From Callipepla californica brunnescens (Eukaryota > Chordata > Aves > Galliformes > Odontophoridae), in the NCBI GenBank assembly GCA_023055505.1, contig JALIRH010000027.1, forward strand, positions 4,414,501-4,478,500: a DNA stretch of 64,000 bases. Direction: 5' to 3'. Position numbers and translations under genes: made by a program. The notes beneath the pieces are model-generated. The model searched no databases, had not been told where the DNA came from, and worked only from the letters and a program-made list of their open reading frames with translations. Of the stretch, positions 1-11,290 are shown one piece after another (the first letter of the stretch is position 1; every line of letters starts with the position of its first letter).

Positions 1-3000
1 GCAAAGCACAGTGTGCTGACATGGATTGTAATGGACGCGTGTTAAAATTGTGTCTCATAATCTATAACAGGGCAGAACCTCACTGCTGCCAGTTGGTCCC
101 ATCACCAGCACAACGTCCACCATCCCAGATGATGTGACACTGCAGTCAGAGACTTCAGAAAGGAGTGGATGATTGTCTAATTGGATTTCTGGTCTCAATT
201 AGGGCACAAGAAAACCAAACACAAAGCTGACATGGAAAGCTTCAGCCACCCACACCAACAAATGGCTAATCTGCAACCTAGGAGCACGCAACCAGGACAC
301 GAAACATTGCCTCAAGGGGCATATGGACTCACCTGCTTCCAGCTGAGCCCAAAGACACTCCAGCAGAGTCCACAAGTAGCAGAAGATTTCCTCCATTCCC
401 TACAGCGCTGGGGTGCTGCCAGAAGGAGCCAGTTCAGCTCTGACCTCCTGGCTGTGAGATCCACACTGGACCAGGTTTCGCCTTGAAATCAAATGGAGAT
501 CAGGGCCTAACAAGCAGCTGAAGCAAAGCAATCTAGGCCACATGTTGCCAATCAGATGCCATGTGAGGCTCGTTACTGCAGCCCAAAGGTTAAAGTGGCT
601 GCTCAAGCACTTCCATGTGGTGCTGGAGAACCAGCACCAAAAGATAAATGACTCAGTACAGGAGCAACATGAGCTGATGGCCAATGCAATCCCCCCACCT
701 CCCCCCCAACACACACCCTGAGCTGCAAGGAGAGACAACCAAAACACCAGCAGTGGTGACTGCATTTGCTAAATGATAAAGCAAAGCACTTCCTTGCTGC
801 TGCTTTAACATAAGGGCAACCTGCTGCATTCCCACCCCGTGCTGCTGGCAGCTGAGCCCTGGCACTGCCCTGTAGCGCTCCTCTGCTGGCTGCTGGGACT
901 CCTGATTATACTGTTTGACCATATCTTGACAGCTGATAAAAAATCAGGATTTGCACACGCTTGCATGGCACATTTGCATACTTTACGGGGATAAATTCTG
1001 CATTGTGAACACACCACTGCAGATGGAACAACCCCAGCAGCTCCGTGCCACCCCACTCCCATCCCAGCACCGCATCCCCTATCCCACAGGGGGAGCAGAA
1101 AAGAGCTTAACGCTCCTGATGGCAATCTTCACCCCACTGCATACCGTGCTGATGCAAGGGAAAAACGTGTGCTGCTTTTTCCTCTTTCCCCCCCAAAAAA
1201 GCCAATTCCTCAGCAGCATCCTCAGAGCATCCCAAGGGCTGCGGCGGGCGCTCGGCCCCAGGTCACTGCAGGGAGCCCGCCCGCGGCACGCCGCGCAACC
1301 ACCGGATTTATGCCACCACTCCTAATGATCGGCTGCGGACACGGAGGAACTCCCAGCAATTTCCACCCTCGGTAGACACAGGTTTTCAGCACCGGCTATT
1401 TTTGCTGCCCACAAGTATTTTCATTTAGCTGGTTGGAAATAGGGGCTATAAACGGAGGAGGTTGGATGCTGAGCACGAGCGGCTCCGTCAGAGGCCGAAG
1501 GACATAGTGCCATTCTCACCCACGCGCCGTGAGATTACTGCCTGGCCCTCTTCCAGAGGGGCTTCCAAGCTGGTTTTTCCTTTCTGCTGAGCAATCTGGA
1601 ATCTGAGTTTCCTCCGCTGCGCGTTTTCCTCAGCGGTGGATGGAGGGTTCAGCACAACGTTCTCCAAATGCGCTGGAGGGGAGCCCGACTTCAGAGAGCA
1701 TCAGCAGAGATGAGAAGCCCTGGTGGTCACCGGTTCCATCCTACAACAAGCCAAAAAACGAAATGAAACTTCACGGAGGTGGCACAAGTAGCAAACAGAG
1801 TGGAAAGAACAAATGCATAGGAAAAAAAATAAGAACAAACCACAAGGACTGCGAGCAAAGTGGTTATAGAAAATGGCTGCGAGCTTAAGCGTGATTCAGA
1901 GAGTCTTGTCTGAGTGTCAGAGGTTCAATACTATTGCCTCCAATTTAAATCATTTTTAAAAGAAGTGCAAAAGAAAGGTGATGAAAGGGCCCTAACGTTG
2001 TTCCCTGGTCTGAAAAACACAGCCCACTTGTGCACTGTGGTAAAGTTTTGCATTTTGGCTAGACATCGCGTGCAGGGCTGTGCTGAAACCTTTGCTTATT
2101 TTTAAAAGTTGAAGTCACCGGTGATCCGTGAAGGGAGAAAACGCTTTTTCCTTTGAGGAAGATGCCACAGGAGCAACATCTCCTGGAGGTGGAGGGTCTG
2201 GGGGGGGCTGTTCCATGCATCTGTGCCTCCTGGTCCAACAAAGCATGGGTGAGGACTAGTTCTTGGAGCTTGGGCTTCCATAACTGTGCTCCTCTTGCTT
2301 TGCAGTGGTGCTTGAGGATGTTCCCACACAGACTTTGCAAGTCTGGGCTTTTCCCCATTGGTGTGTTGAGGAGGGTTGGCAGAGCCGTGGCACCCACACT
2401 CAAGGACAAGCACAGGGCCCCTGCATCTGGGAGCAGTCACCCAGCACAAAGCCATCCTGTGGGGGGCAGGGTCCAGCCCTGGTCCTCACCTCGGACATCC
2501 CCAGCCTGGCTGCCAGCCTCGCCTGGGATTCCTGGTAGGAAGGGCTGAGCCCCACGCCTCCTCCAAGGTAAATACATCAGGCGTTAGGCAGTCTGCTCTA
2601 TTGAGGCTCTTTGCTGTAGCCCATCTGCTCTGACCAGATGCTGGAAGTGTTGTGGCTCAAGGAGACACTGATCTCCTCTTGAAAGCCTTTGGGGCTGAGG
2701 ACCATGCAGAGACCCCCACGAGAGCCAAGGGGACATCACTGGGATGTCCCATGGGGGACGATGGGGAGGCAGCACTGGGTGAACCCAAGATGCATTGGCA
2801 GGAGCCGAGCAGATAGTGACACAACCATGGCAATGCAGAAACACTTTTCTCACCAGAGGGGAGGGAAATGCCAGGCACTGGCACCAAGAGCCAGGCACAG
2901 AGGACTGGGGAACGGCCACTTCCTCAATGGAGACTGCCTGGCACAATTGGAAAAAAGATTCTCTGTTTTTTCTATGTTATTTGGGCACCCAGACAGTTCA

Positions 3001-3430
3001 GGCACCGAGCTGGGCTTGATAATCTGACCTGAGAAGGGTTTGTTTCTGTTCCTGAACGCAAGCTTAGATTTTAAGCTCAGCATGAGCCATTATTATCATC
3101 CATCTCCTTTGTGACATGGGCCAGAGACTTTCACTGCCGTACCAAAGCAAAAACTTCTGGTTAAGCCTGCCAAAAAACTTCTATGCAGATGTTCTCTCTG
3201 TATTTTAAAGGAGAGAAATGCACAGTAAACACCAATAAACACCATTTCCTCACTGCGATCTGATGGACTTGGGGTGGCTGTGTATAGGTTTCCACCAAAA
3301 GATGAGTTGAACAATAGTGTGATTTCTTTTTTTTTTTTTCTCCCCTCCTGCTTATGCAGTGAGTTACTAATATCCTGATTGGAACCAGATTTGCATGAAT
3401 TAGAAGTCGAAATTGGAGCAGCCACTGCTG
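1..3430. other. Distal upstream intergenic DNA, no gene recognised
   Basis: No protein family, RNA gene or mobile element is recognisable here. The open frames are short, overlap on both strands and show no domain. Two minor features stand out: a small CpG-rich patch at about 1,235-1,305, and an AT-rich stretch at 1,380-1,470 with MEF2-like CTATTTTT and TATA-like ctataaa strings. The rest is ordinary unique sequence with short homopolymers. It lies 30-33 kb upstream of the SOX9 promoter, so any function would more likely be regulatory than coding. Confidence 0.6.
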
Positions 3431-3905
3431 TGCAGAGGATGTAAAGGGAATAAAATGAATGGGGTATTAACCTTCAACCACTGAATATTAATCAGTGTTT
3501 CACAAAAAAGAAAATACAGAGGCTGCCACACTAAATATTTTTAGCATTTATTGACGGGCTTGATTTCCTCTTTCTTTTAGACCTTTTGCTTCCAATCACG
3601 GACCATAAAAAATCACATAGATGGGGAGGCAGAGGGAGGGAGAGGGTAAATTAAAAAAATATATAAAGATCATCCATTTTCTCAAGTGCCGGATGATATT
3701 TGTGAGTTATGCAACACAGAAAACCATCTCACAAACAGAGTGCCTTATCCCGCAACCGATCTGCTCAAAGGTTCATTTCTCCAAGTCCCAAACCAAACAG
3801 AAATCAACCCAGAAGTACAGCGAAGCCTTCGGAAATGAATGCACGATAAAGAAATAAACTTCTTAAAAACTAAACTTCCCGTGTGCTGAAAAGTAAAAGG
3901 CAGCT
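3430..3905. promoter_or_regulatory. Candidate conserved non-coding element (AT-rich)
   Basis: This AT-rich, repeat-free block is rich in homeodomain-type TAAT/ATTA words, MEF2-like ctaaatatttttag and GATA/TAAA strings. It stands out from the GC-balanced, CpG-depleted flanks. The call rests on texture and motif density only; I could not align it to another species. It could equally be neutral AT-rich sequence. Confidence 0.25.
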
Positions 3906-4017
3906 GAAAATCAGCCCAATAAAAGAATCAGCTCATTAAACAAAGACTTTTTTTTTTGTTTGGTTGGTTTCTTTTGCCCAGTGTGTTCCAGTGCACGAAA
4001 CCAAACCTGAATGCCTT

Positions 4018-4215
4018 TTGGGTGTGATGGGTAGGTGCAGCGTGTGGTCACAATGGGTACATGCTGCAATGGATGGATGCAATGGTTGGGTGTGAAGGAT
4101 GGGTCTGATGGGTGCTCATAATGTGTAGATGCAAAGGGGGGGGGGGGGTGCAATGGTTGGGTGTGAAGGATGGCTGCAATAAGTGGGTGCCATGAGTGGT
4201 CCCGTGATGGATCAA
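4018..4215. repeat. Degenerate GATGGGT-type minisatellite with a G13 run
   Basis: The region is built from variants of a short unit containing gatggg, gcaatgg and gggtgtgaagg. One 25-base segment occurs exactly twice, starting at 4,078 and at 4,149 (71 bases apart). Between the two copies lies an uninterrupted run of 13 G (4,136-4,148). The unit is irregular, so this is an old, decayed array. Open frames through it are periodic and not genic. Confidence 0.75.
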
Positions 4216-7200
4216 GAGATCCTTTGGAGGTGGCAAGCACAGCTCGATGCAACCTCCCTCACATGAGACGTGGTCAGTGCTGGAATCAAACCCAGTCGTG
4301 GTGTTGACCAGACCATGCTATCTCACCAACATCAACAGTAACAAAAACCACACAAGAAGAAAACTATGGAGACTTTTTTTTTTTTTTTTGGCCATTTCTC
4401 ACCCACAAATTTGGCACAGGAGGATTTTGACCAAGATATCTCCTGAAATCTTTTTTTTTCAGCACAGACAACTCCCCCTCTGCCAAACAGTGTCCCCCTT
4501 CTCCCTTCTCCTCAGTGCACCTTCGCAAAGCAGAATTCATTTTCATTAACTTCTTATCAAGTTGCCTGGATTTGTTTCAATGCTCAGAACGTATTAAAAA
4601 GAGAGAGGGAGAGAAAGAGAGAAAAAAACAGTGGTAGGTTTTCAGGAAATAGCAAGTTCTCTTTCACTGAGATAGAAATCATTTGGCAAGCCGCAGTGAA
4701 ATACTTCTGGGTTCCAGAAGAAAGCAAGGGGCAAAAAAAGTAAGCAAGCAAAGGGAAGATGCTAATGAACTGCAGAGGAGAGAAAAATAAAGTTTAAAAG
4801 AAAAAAAGAAAAATCAAACTGTTAAACACACATCCTCCTCCAGCTGACAGGAGGAAACCTGCAGCGGGTCCCTGCGGCACCTTCCCTGGGAAGCAGTTAA
4901 GGGTAGGTGGCATTGCAGCCCCAGGAATAACCACCTGAAGCTGTGCTAAAGCCCATCAGCTGATGCTCTGAACTCCTGCTCCAGGATGCTCCTGACAGAC
5001 CCAAACCACTAGGTTAGCTTTAATTTCTGTCCTCTGGCAGCTGGGTGTCAGAGCAACACAGTCCAGAACTAGGTCCAGCTCAGCAGGAACCAGCTCCCTG
5101 CAGCCCAGCACTGCGGCCAGAATGGGTGAAAACCCAAAATCCCCATGGGGCCAGGAGAGGGCCAGGGCAGCCCAGCACCACCTCAGCCACTCCACACACA
5201 CACCGTGCCTGATGTGTATTTCCAGTTCTAGGCACAACTAAGCACCAAAGCTGAGTTACTCTACATTCTCAAGCCTTCAGCACTCACATGGCTTCTCTGC
5301 CTGGGAAGAAAGAGATGTGGTGTGGGTTTTCTTTTTTTTTTTTTTTGCTTTCTTCTTTGCATTTTCTCTGAAAGAAAGCTGCATTCTAATTAGTTTGCAT
5401 TTACAGGCTGCATAATGGAAACACGATACCTTCCCTAACCTTTATCATCTGTTTCTTATCTTCAGAGCTGCACAGACCCCTTAACTCTTAGCACACAGGG
5501 AGACTTTTCAGCCCTCCTGTTCCAGTGGGACCAGTAGTGACATGGTTGGGCAGGGACCACCTCCAACCTACTGTGCACCGAGGAGAGGACCTGGGAGATG
5601 GTTCTGTTCCCTCAGCCCCAGCTCTGCTGGCACAACATCACCAGTAGATGCACAGGAAGATGCTGTGTTAATGTGAGTTGCACGTTTGGACACCAAAGGA
5701 TGTCAGTCCCTCATGCAAAGGGACGTTAGCACCTCACACTTTTTCTGTCTACGCCTATACACCAACTGCAAAGGATTCTCACAGGCAGTGCAGCCAGCAC
5801 CATCTATCCAACGTGCTATGCATTAACCTCTGCTCTGCCCAAGGCTCCAACAGCACAAAGAACAGAGCACAAGCAAGGAAATCCAGCTGGGGGGTTGCAA
5901 CGGTGCTCAGCCAACTCATTTGCTACCCCTGGTCTGGCTGAAGCCAGAGCAGTTTGGCAAGTGATGCAGAGCTAAAAGCTTAATCACTTGTTTATATCTT
6001 AAATAAGCCCTACACCTGGAAAACACATCTTCCTGCAGCAAGTGTCCTTGGTCAGACACCGGCCTGTTTGTATATACAGCCCCTCTGAGCCACACGTTAA
6101 TTGTAGGCTGCTATTAAAATAACAGTAATAGTAATAATAATAAAATGTTTTTTCCCCTTGAATGTTTTAAATCTGTCAGTTTTGATTTGCATCACCCAGT
6201 GCTGATGCTGAGCATCCCAGTGCTTCCTGCCCCATCCTGAGGAGACCCAACCTCCCCCATCCCAGCACAGGGAGCAGAGCGGGACCCAATCCTTCCATTT
6301 CACACCAGAAAACAGTACAAGATTTAAGCACCGGGGAAGGCAACCTGTTTCAGCTACTTTTCTTTTTCCTTCTGGGAGGGATCTCTGGGGATGTGTTTCA
6401 GCACAAAACTAAGGGAGCTTCACCAGGATTCAGGATTACAGCACTGAGACAGCATACACGGATCTCCACGCTGCGCCTTGCTTTGATAACAGAAGAATGC
6501 CAGCTGGACCTTTTTATTTTAATTTCTTTACAGTTTCTCTCTCTCTTTTAAAAGCTGTCTGTGCTGCTTTTTAACCATTATCCTGAGCACGTGGTTCAGC
6601 CCTTTACAAAAACAAAACAAAACAAAAAATCCCTAGGTGTGAGAAGATTAAAGATTTGGAGATCTGGACATTTTCAAATCAGAAACACATGTTTAAAATA
6701 AATCGGGCTGGCGGACAGCCACCACTCCTAAAAGCCAAAGAGCCTCTGCATTAAAGGATCTCCTGAATGCCTGAGGAAAGCAGGAGCCTCAGCAGCACAG
6801 CCAGGGCAGGGACAACTCCATGGGGTTTTGATGCTCATCATCATCATTTGTGCTGTCTCCAATGCCATGATCATTTTTTGAGCAGCCCTAGTGATTCTGT
6901 TGTGTGACCACTCTGTCTATCCATCCCCAAACCTTCAGCCCCACGTAAGAAGATTTCAGAGCATAAGTTTGAGATGTGGGGAAATTGGGAGGAAAAAAGC
7001 TACAAACTCTGAGCCGAAGCCAAAGCTTTGGCTGAATTCTTCAGGCAAATGAGACAGGGGAACGGACAGAGCCTGTGGATGAAGAATCTGCCTCAGCAGG
7101 GAGGTGATGAAGAAGATGAGGAAGAAGGAAAATGAAGGTGAAGAAGAGAGCAAGTCACCAGCCCATCCAGGGAGCTGGCAACAGTCAGGAGGAGATGGCT

Positions 7201-7480
7201 ACCCGCTGCATGCTGCTTGCAGTACCCAAGGTGTGCATCAGAGCTGGGACCAGCTCCTCTCTGAGCCTCACTGGCCATGAAAACACACGTGCTAAACAAA
7301 CAAGATCTCAAGTCTGGTCTTAAATTTAAGTCCAGTACAAAGCATGAACACAAGTAGTGACTTTTCTACAGTACTGGGTTTCCCGAGCTATCTTTAGCTT
7401 TGCTGGTGTGAGCACTAAGCACGACCTAGCTGAGCTGAAATTCCTGCCTAAGAGGATCCATCATGACTACAGACTGACAG
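4216..7480. other. Upstream intergenic DNA, no gene recognised
   Basis: This is unique sequence with short low-complexity stretches: T runs at 4,374-4,389 and 5,332-5,346, a GAGAGA purine stretch near 4,600, and an AAT-rich stretch near 6,118-6,145. No protein domain, RNA gene or CR1 tail was recognised. The open frames are short and unsupported. Confidence 0.55.
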
Positions 7481-8080
7481 AGCATCTGAAGTAACCAGGT
7501 TTCCTCCTACCTGAGATGTTAGATGTGTTTCCAGCCAACAGGAGAACATCCCAGGAGGAGCACAACGCACTTCACTCACCAACACCCAATTTTCTCCATC
7601 CTTGCATCGTCCTAGTTATTAGCAGGAGAACCACTGAGAGCAGGATTCTGGGTTTTGGAGGCCTAATTGATGAGGAAAAAGCAAAAATGAACGTAATTAC
7701 TTTATCACAATGTTCAGAACATGCTGTACATGGAATAATTCTCTTCATCCTACAGTTGTTTATGGGGTCTTTAACTCTTCCCTTTCTACAGGGGGGTTTC
7801 TGAAATCTATTTTATTAGGGGAAAAAGATTTGAGTGTATTAGGCAAAGTGCCAGTAGCCATGGCAACCTCGGATTTTTCCATCTTCATTACAAGTTCAAG
7901 TAAAACCTTCATATAAAATCTAAATGAAAGGGTACATTATAAGTCCATTTTGAAATGTTTGCCTGGAAGTAAAACTTTGGACTGCATCCTTTTTTCTCCG
8001 CTGAACATTCTGGTTCTATGCGGAACACATTTTTCAAGTCAGATTTTTGTTTTCTTTCAAATTTTATTCCGTTTGCTCAT
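7480..8080. promoter_or_regulatory. Candidate conserved non-coding element with RFX X-box
   Basis: This AT-rich unique block ends at an old MIR-like SINE. It contains GTAGCCATGGCAAC (7,854-7,867), which differs at one base from a perfect palindromic RFX X-box. It also contains a steroid-receptor-type inverted repeat, AGAACA-tgc-TGTACA (7,716-7,730), overlapping the perfect palindrome TGTTCAGAACA (7,711-7,721). A SOX-like cacaatg string lies just upstream at about 7,706. RFX factors bind X-boxes as dimers in ciliary, immune and Sertoli-cell genes. That this is an enhancer of SOX9 is inference from position in its upstream desert. Confidence 0.35.
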
Positions 8081-8085
8081 ACAGG

Positions 8086-8300
8086 GTGGGTCGTCTAGTG
8101 GTTAGAGCAAGGCATCAAGGCAACTGGTTTCCAGTCTCGGTCTGTTCCTGATCGGTCAGGGAGCATTCCCAGTTTTATCCAGGTGACTTGGGCAAATCCC
8201 ATTAGCTCTAAAAATCCTTGTATTATTTTCTTCCTTACCAGAATAACAATGACGATGATGACTACTGTCCAATGTTGCATCGGGATTCACTCAACCTTGG
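8086..8300 (+). mobile_element. Ancient tRNA-derived SINE (MIR/CORE-SINE-like)
   Basis: The left part is tRNA-like. A box-A-like gtctagtggttagagca (8,093-8,109) is followed by a degenerate box-B-like ggtttccagtctcgg. Next come the MIR-type gtgacttgggcaaatc segment near 8,183-8,198 and a decayed aataacaatgacgatgatg tail region. The order matches amniote MIR/CORE-SINEs on the plus strand. It is heavily diverged and surely inactive. Confidence 0.65.
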
Positions 8301-10785
8301 CCAAGGACTCTGTCCTCAGAAGAGCAAATCTTCCCTCCCACTGCATTTTCTCCTTGGTCTGGAAGACAGACTGAAAGGTTAAGGAGAGGTAGAGGTTATA
8401 GGATGGCAAGGATTGTCTGTTTTCTTGGCAAATATTTGACTGGGAAAGATGAAATTGGGCTGCTCGGTGTAGATATGAACACACTGTTGTTCCAGGAGAT
8501 TCTTGTCATATTTAGACAATACCTCGGTGCCACCTGAGTGGATTAATTCTTGCACTGTGTCATCTTAAAGGGCTCTGGTTTCACCCAGTCATGGGAGGAG
8601 GCAAATTCTGCAGCTGCCTTTCATTTCTGGGCACTGCCTCACTTGGGGCCAGAAAGCCACAACCATTTCGAGGACTTCCTTCCCAAATAGTCCCCACACT
8701 GCACGCAGCCAGCAGCATCCCTGGGACTGAATCAGCAGATATCTCCTCCCCAGCCACTGCCTGGTCTGCGCAGTGCAGCCCATGCTTGAGGGACTTCAGA
8801 CACTGTTAGTTCAGTTTCCCAAACTGCTACAAACTCAGACAGCACTGCATGGCTCACACAGAGCAGCACAAAGTCCGTGCACCAGCACTGCTCACAGTGA
8901 GGCAGCTGCAGCCACAGGAGACCCACATGCATGCTTTGGAGCATATTTCCAGGCAGCTGCTATGGATGTTGGTGGCCAAGGGGAGCAGGGAGTGAGAAGG
9001 CAGCGTGCCATGCTGCACACCAAGAGCTGCCCACGGCACAATGGGCAACGCCAAGCAAGAGCAGCCATTCCCTGCACCCCTCACCGGGCAGGGATAGGGC
9101 ACAACTCAGACCTTCATGCTTTTCATCCTTTCTAATGATGCTAGAAAACATTTTCCAGATCTGCCATTAGGCTGAAAGGAGACCCTGCTCCTGTTGGATC
9201 TCATTTCCCGCTGCACCATTACAGCCCCAGCTCCAACCTGCTGCCTCCTCGCAGAACTCGGGGCGGCGAGGAGGGGGTTACACGCGGCGCGGGGCTTTTG
9301 CTTTTTCTTTTTTTGATACATCCTTCCTTCCTCTCTTCACAATCAATTAGTGGGCAAAGACTTCCGAAAAGCTCCTTCCTCCCTAACCTTTCGCAGCCTG
9401 TTGCGATAATGACTCTGGAGAGCTCGACCCGGGCCTTTGCGTGGGGTTCGTTACCGTCCTGGGGCAGCGGAAGGTGACCTTCATCACTCCCTCCTCTTCC
9501 TTTCCTACCCCCGCAGCTCAGAGAGGGACACAGTCCCCCTCACCCAGCAGATGAGGGCTCTGGTGTTGTTACTGCAGTGCAGAGCTGGAAGGGGGGGGAT
9601 GGAGAGGGGGGGGCAGCTGCAGGGATGTCACAGAGCCCAGGGGTGGAGGGGCTGCCCTGAGAAATGATGATTGTAATTATGCATACCTGAATCAAGACAT
9701 CAAGAGATGGAGGGAAAGAGTTCTTTCTGGTTTTAATTTGTCATTTCTTTCTCCCTCTCTCACAAGGCAAGCTGCCTTCCAGAAACCAGGCTGCTGTAGC
9801 CCCCCTCTCCCAGCACAGCCTGTAACTGCAGTGATGTGCTTTGCCAGCAGCACCGGGGTTGTTTGGTCCCTCCGTGACACAGACACGCAGGCAGGATGTA
9901 CCCACAGAAGTTTTCCCTGGCACCTGCAGCCGCTTTCACAGCCCATCTGCCTGGGGACAGTGCTGTGGGTTTTCCAGGGACACCTCGTACCAAAGCATCC
10001 CTGTGCTGTGGGGCTCTGTGGAAGTGTCCTGGGGTCAAGGCTATCCCACTTGGCACTTGTTCAGCGGTTGTGCCCTCAAGCATTTGCACAAGGCCTTCCT
10101 GCAGCCCTGACAGCTGTCCCCACACCTGGTGAAACCCTTTCCCAGTGCACTGCCATTGCCACCCACCTCATCTGATGGAAATGCTGTGGCTTGCAGCACC
10201 CTGTTCCCCAGAGCTATGGACCCTCTGCTCCCCTAAGTTACACTCCCAACTCATGTCACTGTCCATACAAAGGAACCTTTCCAACCTATTTTCCTCCCAC
10301 CAGCAGCAGGACAGGTGAGCAAGCCACCACTGCAAGAACTGGGCATGGGGAGACAGCAAAAGCACAAAAACAGCTGCTAAACCCCATGAGCTGGCATGAT
10401 ATTTCAGTCTTCAAGCAACCCCTTAAATGCAATGCTTTAAACCTCTCTACCCCATGTAGTCGCAGCTGCAGCCATGCAGTTACTTCTTCAAGAGCAAAGT
10501 GATCTCTTAGGGAGAAAAAAAAAACATTTCTTTATAGCAAGGGCCAAACTCAGGCAAGGACCGTCACCCGCACCTGGAGGGTGAGAGGACTGCAGCCCCT
10601 CTGCGGCTCAGCATTGCCCCTTTTGTACCCATATGCTGTGAGGGCTGCATGCAACCCAAGCAAGGTTTTGCATAATCAAAACCATCCCTGCCAAACACAG
10701 CCAAGAGCGGCTGGAACCACTTGGAGGTGAGAAGCCTATTGCTGAGTTATACACCTCTCCCATCCTCCACCTTTCATAGGTTCAG
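8301..10785. other. Upstream intergenic DNA, no gene recognised
   Basis: This is mostly unique, moderately GC-rich sequence with overlapping chance frames on both strands. A small CpG cluster at about 9,247-9,295 contains CGGGGCGGCG and CGCGGCGCGGGG strings, but no coherent promoter or transcript could be read around it. G-rich runs occur near 9,590-9,615. Confidence 0.55.
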
Positions 10786-10990
10786 ATAGCAAAATAATAA
10801 GCCCATGTGGTGAGAGGGAGAGAATACGGTGTCTCCAGGTAACAAATATTTGCTTTTCTCTCTATTGTTCTCGCTGTAAAATTAATTTACTAAAAAAAAT
10901 ATCTGATTTAATTTGAGTTAAATGTAAGTGTGCCCCACTGGGTGTTGCTTAATGCCTTGTAAACTACAAAGTCACAACTGCCTGCATGTT
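10786..10990. promoter_or_regulatory. Candidate conserved non-coding element (AT-rich)
   Basis: This AT-rich, repeat-free stretch carries a SOX-like ctattgttc word, TAAT/ATTA homeodomain words (aaattaatttac, gatttaattt) and FOX-like aaatatttgc. It sits directly upstream of a minisatellite. The call is made on texture and motif content alone. Confidence 0.22.
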
Positions 10991-11068
10991 AACACAGACA
11001 GCTCGAATCTCAGAGGAGCATCCCAGAGTCATTGGGATCAATAGCTCAGTACTGACTTGCTTTGGGAG

Positions 11069-11290
11069 CCCAAACTCCATCACCTTTTTGGGGAAGGAAC
11101 CCCAGATTCCAGCACTCAAGCATCAAAACTCATCACCCTTTTTGGGGAAGGAGCACCAAATTCCATCACTTTTGGAGATTCCCTCCAAAAATTCAACACC
11201 TATGGGGGTGATGCTCCAAATCCAGCACCGATAGGGTCCCCCCAGATCCCTCATCCTTGGGGACCCTAAATCCAGCACCCTTTTGGGTGG
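11069..11290 (+). repeat. Degenerate minisatellite, units about 25-55 bp
   Basis: About seven irregular units follow the pattern 'ccaaattccagcacc' plus 'tttttggggaagga'. The motif ccatcacc/ccagcacc recurs with a following g-rich half. Two units share the stretch ctttttggggaagga, at about 11,093 and 11,139. Unit length varies, so the array is decayed. All open frames through it, on both strands, come from the periodicity and not from a gene. Confidence 0.8.
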
